From: Antrihabitans auranticaus
Lineage (GTDB): Bacteria > Actinomycetota > Actinomycetes > Mycobacteriales > Mycobacteriaceae
Direction of reading: 5' to 3'
NCBI RefSeq assembly: GCF_016481275.1
Contig: NZ_JAEMNW010000004.1
Location: 496,001 to 560,000, forward strand
Length of the DNA stretch: 64,000 nucleotides
Shown here: in pieces, positions 21,826 through 31,745 of the stretch
Layout of the letters: each line of letters begins with the position of its first letter
Position numbering within the stretch: the stretch's first letter is position 1
Program-made: the position numbers and the translations under genes
The notes under the pieces: model-generated
What the model saw: the letters and a program-made list of their open reading frames with translations, nothing else
The model's database searches: none
Told to the model about the DNA's origin: nothing

Positions 21826-23187
21826 TCAGGGCTTAATGTCGAGGCCTACTGTGACAGCTCTCTCGAAATCGTCGTCGACGAGGACGACCTGTCTGTCGAT
21901 GCGATCGAGAAGTGATGCAGCGATGGATGATCGGTAACCGGATGCGCAGTGTACCCAGACCTCGCCGGTCGGGACTTCGTGCAGGCGGTGCGGCAATTCG
22001 TGGAGGGGAATGTTCACTGCGTCGACGATGTGACTGTCGTCGAACTCGCCCTGTTGGCGGGTGTCGAGTACGACGATGTTGCGGTCGTTCTTGGCAAGCA
22101 CCATTCCCGCGAAGTCGGACACTTCGTAGGTGCGCAACTTGTCGTCGCCGACGAGATTGTGGATGTCGCCGACTGCGGCACCGGACAGGTCGTCGATCCC
22201 GATACGCACGAGTTCTCGCTGTGCGTCTGCAATTTGGTCCGCACTTTCACCGATCAGCGTCAACGGTGCACCCCATTCGTAGAGCCAGCCAAGGTATGTG
22301 ACAAAGCTCGTCGACAGCTCGAATCCGAGGCTGCCGCTAATGTGGCCCGCTGCGAATGCGGTTCGCATTCGCAGGTCGACCACCCATTCGCCGGCGTCGA
22401 TTCGCTGCCGGAGTTCGTGCGGGTCCACCGGCGCCGGGATGCTCAGGTCGACGGGTGCGGGTCCCTGCGAGTTGATGACACCCATATGGGCGTAGTAGGC
22501 GGGATAGTCGGAAAGGCCGGCGATCAGTTCGTCGACGTAGGTTTGCTCGTCCTGGGTCAGAGCGGGATTGGTCGCGCACTGCTCAGCGATGGTTGAGGAT
22601 TCGCCGCTGGTGGGTGTCGCGGAGCAGAAACTTCCGAACCCGTGAGTGGGGTAGATCGGAGTATCGGGTGGCAGCTCTGCGACGATTCGCCGAACGGAAT
22701 GAAACTGGGCGTGAGTGAGTTCGTCGGTGTGGTCGGAACCGAGTAGGTCGGTGCGGCCGGTCGATCCGTACAGCATCGAGCCACCGGTGAACACGGCGAT
22801 GGGCGTCGCGGTGTGGTCGCGCAGTACGTAACTCACGTGATGATGGGTGTGCCCGGGGGTGTGCATAACGAGCAGACTCATGAATCCCGCGTCGACGATG
22901 TCACCGTCGATGACGGCGCGCCGGTGGTAAGCCACCGAGTCACCTTTGGGGACAACGTATTCCGCGCCACACGTTCGCGAAAGTTCGAGTCCACCGGTGA
23001 CGTAGTCGTTGTGGATATGGGTCTCGAGCACGTGGGTGATCGCCGCGTTCTTGTGGCGAGCCAAGTCCTGAACACGGTCGATATCGCGCTGGGGATCGAT
23101 GACAACCGCCGTGCCGTTGTGGCTGATCAGATAACTGCGATCACCCAGGCTGGAGGTTTCGATGATGGCGATGTCCACGCTGTTCAC
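21826..23187 (-). CDS. MBL-fold persulfide dioxygenase with two rhodanese domains (CstB-like)
   Basis: A 453-residue fusion. Residues 1-230 are a metallo-beta-lactamase fold of the ETHE1 type, with ETHIHND and HTPGHTHHH iron ligands and PTHGFGSFC. Then come two rhodanese domains: the first (about 250-345) lacks a catalytic Cys, the second (about 365-453) has it in VHCASGYRSS. This layout matches CstB, which oxidises low-molecular-weight persulfide and transfers sulfur to form thiosulfate. The start is GTG at 23187. It is the second gene after the CstR-like repressor and shares its operator, giving a coherent sulfide/persulfide detoxification unit. Confidence 0.9.
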   Translation of the reverse strand: MNSVDIAIIETSSLGDRSYLISHNGTAVVIDPQRDIDRVQDLARHKNAAITHVLETHIHNDYVTGGLELSRTCGAEYVVPKGDSVAYHRRAVIDGDIVDAGFMSLLVMHTPGHTHHHVSYVLRDHTATPIAVFTGGSMLYGSTGRTDLLGSDHTDELTHAQFHSVRRIVAELPPDTPIYPTHGFGSFCSATPTSGESSTIAEQCATNPALTQDEQTYVDELIAGLSDYPAYYAHMGVINSQGPAPVDLSIPAPVDPHELRQRIDAGEWVVDLRMRTAFAAGHISGSLGFELSTSFVTYLGWLYEWGAPLTLIGESADQIADAQRELVRIGIDDLSGAAVGDIHNLVGDDKLRTYEVSDFAGMVLAKNDRNIVVLDTRQQGEFDDSHIVDAVNIPLHELPHRLHEVPTGEVWVHCASGYRSSIAASLLDRIDRQVVLVDDDFERAVTVGLDIKP

Positions 23188-23223
23188 GTCCTTTGGCAGT
23201 CGGTCTGGTCGCGTCCGGCGTGC

Positions 23224-24775
<1,552 letters not shown>

Positions 24776-24806
24776 CTGATTTCCGTCCAGAGGTGTGAGT
24801 GATTTG

Positions 24807-24945
24807 TCAGTGCGAGAACGGGATCGATGGGAGAGCGTTCCGCAGCCAAGTCGGCGACCACCAGGCGGCGTGCCCGGTCAGCCGTAGCAGCACTGGCAAC
24901 AGCACGAGTCGGATCAAAACGGCATCGAGGAGCGCGGGTGTGGAT
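24807..24945 (-). pseudogene. MmpL transporter C-terminal remnant
   Basis: On the minus strand the frame ending in TGA at 24807 encodes LLDAVLIRLVLLPVLLRL followed by TGHAAWWSPTWLRNALP. This is the characteristic last transmembrane helix and tail of MMPL/RND transporters. Upstream the similarity ends abruptly near 24945, where the Cys-rich gene begins to end. Only about 45 codons remain, so this is a deletion scar, not a gene. Confidence 0.65.
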
Positions 24946-24954
24946 CCTCGGCAC

Positions 24955-25158
24955 TCAGCGCCCGAAGAAGGACCGCAGCCCGAGCCTCTGCGGCGGGTCG
25001 GGTATCGGTTGGCACGTGCACCGATCGGACTCCTCGATCGATTGCATGACGCTGTGAGCGTGTAGGCCGCAGCCGGCCCATGTGGTCTTGTGGCAGTGCG
25101 GGCAGTCGGCGATATGACACACGATTTCCTCCACGAACGAGCAGGTTGTTCGCTTCAT
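24955..25158 (-). CDS. Small Cys-rich protein under CsoR/CstR-type operators
   Basis: A 67-residue protein with seven cysteines, most in the pattern CHIADCPHCHKTTWAGCG. It resembles small actinobacterial proteins ending in LRSFFGR or similar that I recall only as conserved hypotheticals. The Cys/His layout suggests metal or persulfide binding. The ATG at 25158 is only eight bases from two tandem operator dyads, so the gene is almost certainly controlled by a CsoR-family repressor, most simply the CstR-like one 1.5 kb downstream. Confidence 0.75.
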   Translation of the reverse strand: MKRTTCSFVEEIVCHIADCPHCHKTTWAGCGLHAHSVMQSIEESDRCTCQPIPDPPQRLGLRSFFGR

Positions 25159-25165
25159 GGTGGCA

Positions 25166-25203
25166 CATACCCTGGGGGGTATGCAAGTACCCCCTGGGGT
25201 ATG
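25166..25203. promoter_or_regulatory. Tandem CsoR/CstR operators
   Basis: Two dyads occur in a row: CATACCCTGGGGGGTATG (25166-25183) and GTACCCCCTGGGGTATG (25187-25203). Both fit the TACCCC-GGGGTA pattern of CsoR-family operators. They lie directly before the Cys-rich gene and within 40 bp of the DUF3068 stop. Confidence 0.85.
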
Positions 25204-25238
25204 CACGCGAGCTCACGCGAGTGTCTTACATGACCGGA

Positions 25239-26360
25239 CTACGCATGAATGTCGACACGCAGCGGCGAATTCGATGCTTTGTCCGCCGGTGTGTGGCGAC
25301 GGCCGACGATTGCTGGAATCGAGCCGACTATGCTGAGCAAGCCGAGCACGACCAAAGCGGCTGGAATCGCCGTGCCGAACAATGCGACTGTTCGGTTACC
25401 GTCGATCGCGAGTGCGGCCTGGTCTACGACGTTCTGCCTGGTGTACTTGATCTTGACCGTCGAGATCGGGATCGCCACTGCGGGAGCCTGATTCAGCACG
25501 ACCGAAGTCACGTTGGACCGGCTCATGTCAACGATGATGCCGGTAGTCGGATCGACCGAGAATGTCCCGACCTGGTCGAGCGCATAGGTGAGCTGGACTG
25601 TTTCTGGAAGTGTCGATAAAGCTGAGGTGAGCTGACTTTGCATGGCCTGCGGCACATCGAGCGCCATCGCCAGCAGCGAAAGTTGATCTCTCGGCATCTG
25701 CGCAGGCAGCTTCGCAAGTGTCGCAGGATCTGTGACCGGGCCGGTCGCCTTGCCGGAGAAGCGGTAAGTTTCCAGACCGTAGTGGTCCTCGGTGATGACA
25801 TATCCGATCTCCGCGGTCGCGCGGAGTTCCTGAACCCATCCTGTGTAGCTATGTGTGCCGGTGCCGATTGGAAATCCGATCGTGATGCCGACGCTATTCT
25901 CGGCGGCATGTGTCGTGAAGTTCGAAACTGAATGCATCGACTTGCGATCGAGGGTGTAAAAATAGTCGGTCGTGGCGAACACCTTGCCGGACTCGACGAA
26001 CGACACGACGGAGTGGTCGTTCACAAGGGCGCGGGTCTTGTCGGCCTCGACTACCTTGACGTGGCGCTCGACCCGCACCGGCACGCTGCGCATGATCAGG
26101 TTCGCGAGATCGCCTGTTGCAGCTGCCTCGGCGTTGACCCCGCTGACCGTGCCGTCGTAGACGATTGTTGTGTCCGTGTCGGCTGGCAGGATCATTCGGC
26201 TCGGCAGTACGACGTATCTCATTCCTGCTGCCGCGACGAGCATGAGCACACCGACGGTGGCCAGTATGAATCCTAGACGGTATGAGGGTCCTGGGCTGGG
26301 GCCTCGATCACATGTAACCGTGGGTTGCCGGTGAAGGGTGGTCCTGGCCGGTAGAGCCAC
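25239..26360 (-). CDS. DUF3068 (PorA-like) exported protein, 5' end altered by an IS element
   Basis: The recognisable protein runs from the N-terminal helix (YRLGFILATVGVLMLVAAAG) through a large beta-rich outer domain to a C-terminal helix (ALVVLGLLSIVGSIPAIVG), as in DUF3068 proteins of mycolic-acid bacteria. Immediately before that first helix, near 26311, the frame passes into DNA that belongs to the IS110-family element, so the native start has been lost. The frame remains open and a GTG at 26360 inside the element could serve, giving about 373 residues. The role of DUF3068 is uncertain; it is usually envelope-associated. Confidence 0.7.
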   Translation of the reverse strand: MALPARTTLHRQPTVTCDRGPSPGPSYRLGFILATVGVLMLVAAAGMRYVVLPSRMILPADTDTTIVYDGTVSGVNAEAAATGDLANLIMRSVPVRVERHVKVVEADKTRALVNDHSVVSFVESGKVFATTDYFYTLDRKSMHSVSNFTTHAAENSVGITIGFPIGTGTHSYTGWVQELRATAEIGYVITEDHYGLETYRFSGKATGPVTDPATLAKLPAQMPRDQLSLLAMALDVPQAMQSQLTSALSTLPETVQLTYALDQVGTFSVDPTTGIIVDMSRSNVTSVVLNQAPAVAIPISTVKIKYTRQNVVDQAALAIDGNRTVALFGTAIPAALVVLGLLSIVGSIPAIVGRRHTPADKASNSPLRVDIHA

Positions 26361-26380
26361 AAGATGTGGAGGCCCCAGTG

Positions 26381-27460
26381 ATGTATCAGCGTACGAGCGT
26401 CGGATTGGATGTGCACGCACGGTCGGTGGTGGCGTGCGGTCTGGACGGCGAGACCGGTAAAGTGGTCGAGCGTCGATTGACACCGCAGCACACCGAGCTT
26501 CTCGACTGGATTCGAAAATTGCCGCCGCCGGTCGCCGTGACGTATGAGGCAGGTCCAACCGGCTACGGTTTGGCGCGGTTCCTCGACAGCGAAGGAGTCG
26601 CGTGTTTGGTGGCGGCCCCGTCGAAACTGCAACGACCACCAGGAGATCGGGTAAAGACGGATATGCGGGATGCGCGGCATTTGGCCAAGCTGCTGCATCT
26701 CGAACAGATCGTGGCAGTGAAGATTCCTTCCCCAGAGCAGGAAGCGGCTCGCGACCTGGTTCGTGCGCGTGAAGACGTGCGGGCAGATCTGATGTCAGCG
26801 CGGCATCGTGTTTCGAAACTCCTTCTACGACAAGGACTCGTGTACTACGGCGGGAGGGCGTGGACCTGCGAGCACGAGCGATGGCTGCGGTCACATAAGT
26901 TCGCCAGCCTCGGGTTGCAGCTGGCCTACGAGACCGCGTTCGACACGATGCTGGCGACGGTGGATCGCCGTGACCGGCTCGACACCGCGATCGCGGCGAT
27001 GGCCGCAGACAGTACTTTTACGCCGGTGGTGACCAGGCTCGCGTGTCTGCGGGGAGTATCCACGTTGACCGCGTTCGGGTTGGCGGTCGAGATCGGCGAC
27101 TGGCATCGGTTGACCGGCCGCTCGATCGGCGCGTACCTCGGACTCGTCCCCAGCGAAACATCCTCCGGCCAGTCACGATCGCAAGGCTCGATCACCAAGA
27201 CAGGCAACGGTCACGTCCGGCGATTGCTGATCGAGGCGGCATGGCACCATCGTCCGCCCTACCGTCCCGGCGTCACGCTGCGCCGACGGTGGGATTTGGC
27301 CAGCCCGGCTGCGCGGGCCCGCGGACAGCACGGCAACCGGCGGCTGCATGCCCGCTGGCTCAGCTTCGACGAACGTCGCAAACGTGTCACCGTCGCAAAC
27401 ACCGCGATCGCTCGCGAACTCGCCGGCTGGTGCTGGTCGTTGGCCGTGCTCGAAGACTGA
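26381..27460 (+). CDS. IS110-family transposase (DEDD/serine recombinase)
   Basis: A 359-residue transposase. The RuvC-like N-terminal domain has Asp10 (VGLDVHARS), Glu56 (TYEAGPTG), Asp94 and Asp97 (KTDMRDARHLAKLL), the DEDD tetrad. The C-terminal Transposase_20 domain shows LRGVSTLTAFGLAVEIGDW and the SSGQSRSQGSITKTGN stretch with the catalytic serine region. GGAGG precedes the ATG at 26381. Family members excise and integrate circular intermediates guided by an element-encoded structured RNA. The frame is intact and could be active. Confidence 0.93.
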   Translation: MYQRTSVGLDVHARSVVACGLDGETGKVVERRLTPQHTELLDWIRKLPPPVAVTYEAGPTGYGLARFLDSEGVACLVAAPSKLQRPPGDRVKTDMRDARHLAKLLHLEQIVAVKIPSPEQEAARDLVRAREDVRADLMSARHRVSKLLLRQGLVYYGGRAWTCEHERWLRSHKFASLGLQLAYETAFDTMLATVDRRDRLDTAIAAMAADSTFTPVVTRLACLRGVSTLTAFGLAVEIGDWHRLTGRSIGAYLGLVPSETSSGQSRSQGSITKTGNGHVRRLLIEAAWHHRPPYRPGVTLRRRWDLASPAARARGQHGNRRLHARWLSFDERRKRVTVANTAIARELAGWCWSLAVLED

Positions 27461-27926
27461 GCTCACATTGAACCCACCATTCCGGGCCCGCTCGATCGTG
27501 GTCGACGCTCCGCCGATATCAAGGTCGGTTCTCCTCGCTGCGCTGCGGGGACTCCACCTTGACACCGGCAACTGCGCGACGACCAGAGCAGCAAGGACCG
27601 CGGAAATGGGCAACAAATGTCCGGCCGATCAGATCGGTGATCACGGCAAGCGTCTGGGAGCGACCCGCGACAAAACTATGAGAAATCCCAACTCCCCGTT
27701 GGGATCACGCTCGAGCCTAGACTCAGCGACTCAGCTCCAGCCGAAACAGTCCGCCCTGCTGGTACCCAACCCGCGCATATCAGACTGACAACGCGTCGAC
27801 ACGACACGCTCGCGATCACCCATGATCGACCGGTCCAAGGAAGCGACGCTCACGACGACGGTCGCGGGCGTCGCTTCTCCATGCCCTATTGACAAATCCG
27901 ACTACATATCAGTTTTCGCATGTCTG
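27461..27926. other. Non-coding region downstream of the transposase
   Basis: About 465 bp without a credible gene. It contains a stable hairpin at 27685-27705 (arms ATCCCAAC/GTTGGGAT, 5-base loop) and a short palindrome CCGATCAGATCGG further left. Its position matches where IS1111-type elements encode their guide RNA, but I cannot confirm a transcript. Confidence 0.45.
27685..27705. repeat. Inverted repeat / hairpin
   Basis: ATCCCAAC and GTTGGGAT flank TCCCC. It may be a terminator, part of an IS-encoded RNA, or an operator; no U-tract follows. Confidence 0.5.
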
Positions 27927-29381
27927 CTACCTCTCATTTTCGATGGCTGAACGCGGCACCCGCGAGCTCGGATACTCGCCATCGGCGACCGGCACGCGAA
28001 CCAAGTTGTAAGGCGGGGCGAGTGCAAGAACTTCGGCGAATCCTGCGCGCAGACATTCCAGGAAGACGTCGGGATCCGGTACTGCTGTGCCGTCCGTTGT
28101 TATGCCGACATGGCATGCGCCGTCGTAAGACATCAGCGTGAGATTGGCTGCGCACCCCATCGTTGGCCCGAAGGCGGTGTAAGCAGTGACCCTGGCGCCG
28201 GCGAGGAACAGCGGAATCTGTGGTCCGAATACATCGCTGGCAAGAAAGTCGACCCGCTTCAGCATGCTGCCGGCTACGGCGGTTGGCAGAAGATCGAGGC
28301 CGAACGCGATGGAGTTGGCGAAGGGGAGTGAGCGCGCCGCCCGCGCCCGTCGTGCTTGCTTATCGATCTTGCGCATTCGCGATATCGGATCAGCATCTGA
28401 GACGGGCAATCGAAAGCGCATCAACGTGATTCGATTGCTCGTCGCCGGATCGTCCTCCTTGCGGATACTGATCGGCATGGTCACACGCAGTTCGTCGGCG
28501 GCAGCGCCGTGCTGCTCGTGGTAGCGGCGCAACCCGCCGGTCACCGCGGCGAGGAACGCATCGTTGAGGGTGGCGTCGGCGATTTTTGCGGCGCGCTTGA
28601 GGTCGGCGAGGTCGACCGTCACGAGTTCGAGATTGCGACCGAGACCGCGTCCCCGCATGACGGGAGAAAGCGCCTGCGAAACAGGTGCGACCGTTTCCGC
28701 GATCGATACGACCGTTCCGATCGCGCCACGCACCGCCCGCACCGGGTGGCGTATCAAGCGGGGAACCGCGCCGAACATCGCGCTCGTGGTTGTGCCCGCG
28801 AATCGCGCCACCTGACGCGAATTATGCGCGATGCTCGCCTCGAGCAGCGGACCGCGATTACTTTCAGGCGGAGGTGTCGTGTCTTGCAAGGGTTCCGGTG
28901 TCTGCGAGAGATCGAATAGCAACGGTGCAAGTTTCATCGCTCCCTGACCGTCGGTGAGAGAGTGATGAACCTTCATCACGAGTGCTGCGCGACCGTCGTC
29001 GACGCCTTCGACAAGTATGCATTTCCACAGCGGGCGAACCCGGTCGAACCCGGTCATGGCTTCGGCCCGCGCGATCTCCAGAACGGCCGCGGTGGTCGAC
29101 GGCGCAGGCGCCTGGATTCGGCGGACGTGCCAGGAGATGTCGAACTGCTCGTCGATCACGAATCTTGGCGTCGACAATCGCGCTGGCAGTTCCTCGACTC
29201 GCTCTCGGAATCGGATGATGTGCCTGCTCGCGTTGTCGAGTCGGGTTCGCAGTTGCTCCCAGTTCGGTGAACTGTCGAGCCAGATGATCGAGACGATTGT
29301 CGACCTGAGTGCCGGATCTGCCTCCTGGTACCAGGAAAATGCATCGCTAGCTCGCATGAATTCGCCGTCGCCATGGGTCAT
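27927..29381 (-). CDS. WS/DGAT acyltransferase (triacylglycerol/wax ester synthase)
   Basis: A 484-residue WS/DGAT-family enzyme that joins acyl-CoA to diacylglycerol or a fatty alcohol at the membrane surface. The catalytic HHxxxDG motif is His139-His140-Ser-Leu-Thr-Asp144-Gly145. The C-terminal half has the family's FANSIAFGLDLLPTAVAG-like stretch and a late NLTLMSYDG motif. A start at the ninth codon is possible. Triacylglycerol storage is a hallmark of hypoxic dormancy in Mycobacterium (tgs1, DosR-regulated). The divergent usp gene and a DosR-like site at 29579 fit the same logic here. Confidence 0.9.
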   Translation of the reverse strand: MTHGDGEFMRASDAFSWYQEADPALRSTIVSIIWLDSSPNWEQLRTRLDNASRHIIRFRERVEELPARLSTPRFVIDEQFDISWHVRRIQAPAPSTTAAVLEIARAEAMTGFDRVRPLWKCILVEGVDDGRAALVMKVHHSLTDGQGAMKLAPLLFDLSQTPEPLQDTTPPPESNRGPLLEASIAHNSRQVARFAGTTTSAMFGAVPRLIRHPVRAVRGAIGTVVSIAETVAPVSQALSPVMRGRGLGRNLELVTVDLADLKRAAKIADATLNDAFLAAVTGGLRRYHEQHGAAADELRVTMPISIRKEDDPATSNRITLMRFRLPVSDADPISRMRKIDKQARRARAARSLPFANSIAFGLDLLPTAVAGSMLKRVDFLASDVFGPQIPLFLAGARVTAYTAFGPTMGCAANLTLMSYDGACHVGITTDGTAVPDPDVFLECLRAGFAEVLALAPPYNLVRVPVADGEYPSSRVPRSAIENER

Positions 29382-29578
29382 TTTCGAGGCTCCTCTTGTC
29401 GGATCGTGCTCAATCGAACGCCACGATGGCCAGTCGCTGGCAGGGGCGCGCGACCTACGTGCGCATGACTAACGGCCTCGGTTGACAGGGCCAGTTGCCG
29501 AGTAGCCGCGGCTCCGGCGTGCTTTGTCGCCCGCAATTGTCGCCCGATCGCCAATGCAGCCGAAGGTCGAAACTCTCA

Positions 29579-29592
29579 GGGGCGAAAGACTC
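29579..29592. promoter_or_regulatory. DosR-box-like site between WS/DGAT and usp
   Basis: GGGGCGAAAGACTC matches 10 of 14 core positions. It lies about 80 bp before the usp gene and 200 bp before the WS/DGAT gene on the opposite strand. Weak alone; its location between two dormancy-type genes is suggestive. Confidence 0.38.
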
Positions 29593-29670
29593 TTCGTCCT
29601 GAATCGTCAGCGTGAAAGTGTCACCGCTAAATCGGATCCGCACAGCTTCGTATTTCAGAAAGGACCTGAC

Positions 29671-30579
29671 ATGTCGAGTTCAGACGGCCTGCGACCGATC
29701 GTGGCAGCATTGGATGGCTCCGCAGTAGCCTCCGATGCCGCACGATGGGCTGCCTCGTTAGCTGACCGTCTAGACGCGCCGCTGCACTTGGTCGCCGCGT
29801 TGCCGAGTCCGAATTTCGTGATGACCGAGGTTTCGATCGTCTCGAGGAATGAGTTGAATTCGGCGATCCGCAAAACAGCTGAAGAGACAATCGAATCCGC
29901 GCGTCTCGAGATTCGTCATGAGTTCCCAAAGGTCGAGATCTCTGCCGAAATTGTCCCGGGACCGCCGGCTTCGGCCTTGATCGAGGTCGGAAACCAGGCC
30001 CGAATGCTTGTCCTGGGATCCACCGGAAGAGGCATGCTCGGATCGATGCTGATCGGATCGACCACGATGCGAGTCGCCGGTCGCACAGCCTGTCCGGTCG
30101 TAGTGTGGCGCGGTGACGTTTCTGTGCTCGACGACCGACCGGTAGTTGTCGGAGTCGACGGAAGCGCAGCAGGCTCGGTCGCCGTCGAGTCGGCATTCGA
30201 GTTCGCGGCCCGCGCGGGTACGCCACTCGTGGCGGTCCACGCCTGGTCGACTCGTCACAATGCGGGAGACGTCACGATCCCGTTGCTCGTCGACTGGGAT
30301 GCCGTCGAAACGACCGAAAGGTCTCTCTTACAGGCGAATATCGCGCCGTGGAAAGAGAAGTATCCCGATGTCACTGTCGACGAGGTGCTCGACGCACGTC
30401 ACCACGCCGCAGAATTGATGCTCGGAAAAGCAGACGGCGCACAGTTGCTCGTGGTGGGATCCAGGGGCCGGGGTGCGCTTGCCGGGGCGGTATTCGGGTC
30501 GACCAGCCAAAATCTGCTTCATCACAGCACCTGTCCGGTAATGATCTGTACCGCTCGTTCTGAGTCGGTCACCAACTGA
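29671..30579 (+). CDS. Universal stress protein, two UspA domains
   Basis: A 302-residue tandem UspA protein, the most divergent of the five. It begins IVAALDGSAVASDAARWAA, with nucleotide-binding loops GSTGRG...GSTT and GSRGRG...GSTSQ. The ATG at 29671 has AAAGGAC upstream; an in-frame start at 29524 would add 49 non-conserved residues. It is divergent from the WS/DGAT gene and followed by a short hairpin. Confidence 0.92.
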   Translation: MSSSDGLRPIVAALDGSAVASDAARWAASLADRLDAPLHLVAALPSPNFVMTEVSIVSRNELNSAIRKTAEETIESARLEIRHEFPKVEISAEIVPGPPASALIEVGNQARMLVLGSTGRGMLGSMLIGSTTMRVAGRTACPVVVWRGDVSVLDDRPVVVGVDGSAAGSVAVESAFEFAARAGTPLVAVHAWSTRHNAGDVTIPLLVDWDAVETTERSLLQANIAPWKEKYPDVTVDEVLDARHHAAELMLGKADGAQLLVVGSRGRGALAGAVFGSTSQNLLHHSTCPVMICTARSESVTN

Positions 30580-30584
30580 CACAT

Positions 30585-30601
30585 GTGACGTCGGCCGTCA
30601 C
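30585..30601 (+). terminator. Short hairpin after usp
   Basis: GTGACG-TCGGC-CGTCAC, six perfect pairs, starts six bases after the usp stop. Position suggests a terminator; the stem is short and lacks a U-tract. Confidence 0.4.
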
Positions 30602-30726
30602 GGGATGGGAAGGGCTCGCCCCGCGCCGTCACCGGTTAGTCGGGGCAACGTTGTGACTGAGGCGATCGAGGCCATCGGTGGCGCCAGAATGTCACTGCAT
30701 TGTTCGAACGATCGTCAGAGGATCTG

Positions 30727-31149
30727 CTAAGTCCGGTTGCCGGTGGTCAGTTCGCGCGCGAGCTGGTCCACTCGTGTGGCGATGTCGTCGCGGATGAGGC
30801 GCATGCGTTCGATGCCTTCGATGCCGCGCATTGACGGTTCGTCGGTGTCCCAGTTTTCGAATACGGTGCCGTCGATGGGTTCGACTGTTGCGTCACGGCC
30901 GAGGGTGACAACGAGATCGACCTCGCGGATGAGTGCCGGGTCGATCGGTTTGGGTTTCTCGTCGCGGATATCGACTCCGACCTCGAGCAGCGATTCGGCG
31001 GACAGCGCGTTGATGCTGCCGACGGGTTGCGTGCCGGCCGAATAGACGTCGATGGCGTCGCCGGCGGCCTGGCGCATGAGACCGGCGGCCATTTGTGATT
31101 TGCCGCCGTTCTTGACGCAGACGAACAGAACAGATGGTGTGCGCGACAA
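30727..31149 (-). CDS. arsC: Arsenate reductase-like low-MW phosphatase-fold protein
   Basis: A 140-residue protein of the low-molecular-weight tyrosine phosphatase fold. The P-loop is CVKNGGKS (residues 11-18). This KNGGKS form resembles a subgroup of corynebacterial arsenate reductases and differs from the neighbouring copy's CVHNAGRS. The loop Asp lies in VFENWDTDEP. It would reduce arsenate using mycothiol or thioredoxin. It is the last gene of the arsR-aquaporin-arsC run, 18 bp after the other arsC. Confidence 0.85.
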   Translation of the reverse strand: MSRTPSVLFVCVKNGGKSQMAAGLMRQAAGDAIDVYSAGTQPVGSINALSAESLLEVGVDIRDEKPKPIDPALIREVDLVVTLGRDATVEPIDGTVFENWDTDEPSMRGIEGIERMRLIRDDIATRVDQLARELTTGNRT

Positions 31150-31167
31150 GGGTTTTCTCGTGATCGG

Positions 31168-31581
31168 CTAGAGCGACGTGGGCACGAGCTCGGCGATCAG
31201 GGCTTCGATGCGAGCCTTGATCTCGTCGCGGATCGGACGTACGGCATCGACGCCTTTGCCGGCGGGGTCCTCCAGTGTCCAGTCACGGTAGCTGACGCCG
31301 GGAAAAGTTGGGCACACGTCTCCGCAGCCCATGGTGATCACGACGTCGGAAGTTTCGACGGTGTCGAAGGTGAGGACCTTCGGCGTCTGATCGGAGATGT
31401 CGATGCCGACCTCTGCCATCGCTGCCACGGCCGCAGGATTGACCGTCTCCGCCGGGGCACTGCCTGCGGAGCGAACTTCGATCTTGTCACCGGCCAGGGC
31501 AGTCAAGAATCCGGCGGCCATTTGCGAGCGACCGGCGTTGTGGACGCAGACGAACAACACACTCGGCGTGGGTGATGTCAT
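31168..31581 (-). CDS. arsC: Arsenate reductase
   Basis: A 137-residue arsenate reductase: P-loop CVHNAGRS (residues 12-19), the redox motif ITMGCGDVCP with the resolving cysteines, and the catalytic Asp in DWTLEDPAGK. It converts arsenate to arsenite, which could leave through the aquaporin encoded upstream. It is distinct enough from the following arsC to be a separate subgroup rather than a recent duplicate. Confidence 0.92.
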   Translation of the reverse strand: MTSPTPSVLFVCVHNAGRSQMAAGFLTALAGDKIEVRSAGSAPAETVNPAAVAAMAEVGIDISDQTPKVLTFDTVETSDVVITMGCGDVCPTFPGVSYRDWTLEDPAGKGVDAVRPIRDEIKARIEALIAELVPTSL

Positions 31582-31617
31582 GGGGAGCAGTCTCTTTCAG
31601 TTCTGGAACGCTTGGTC

Positions 31618-31745
31618 GGCGGGGTCGGGCAGGACCTATTCCTCGTAGCGGCGGCCGGGGAATGCGGGGCAGGCGTCACCGCAGCCCATGGTGATCACAG
31701 GTCGGCGGCGCGGGTGCAAGGCGAGGACTGCGGGGCACTCGGTCA
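31618..31745 (-). pseudogene. arsC remnant
   Basis: Between the aquaporin and the intact arsC the minus strand encodes VITMGCGDACPAFPGRRYEE, almost identical to the central motif of the next gene, followed by an in-frame TAG at 31636-31638 and then a degraded LPDPADQAF matching LEDPAGKGV. No P-loop or start remains. This is the decayed core of a third arsC, probably from duplication. Confidence 0.8.

Larger units (their letters stand above)
26311..27800 (+). mobile_element. IS110-family insertion sequence (approximate bounds)
   Basis: The element carries one DEDD transposase. The left end lies near 26311-26320, where DUF3068 coding ends. The right end is not certain: a short inverted match GTGGGTT/AACCCAC (26320-26326, 27471-27477) would put it at about 27480, but the 450 bp of non-coding DNA that follows may belong to it. 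Only about 60 bp lie upstream of the transposase, so any guide RNA must be downstream, as in the IS1111 subgroup. Confidence 0.6.

Noticed and set aside
26361-26894. N-terminal extension of the DUF3068 frame
   Set aside because: It is antisense to the transposase and has no plausible protein character.
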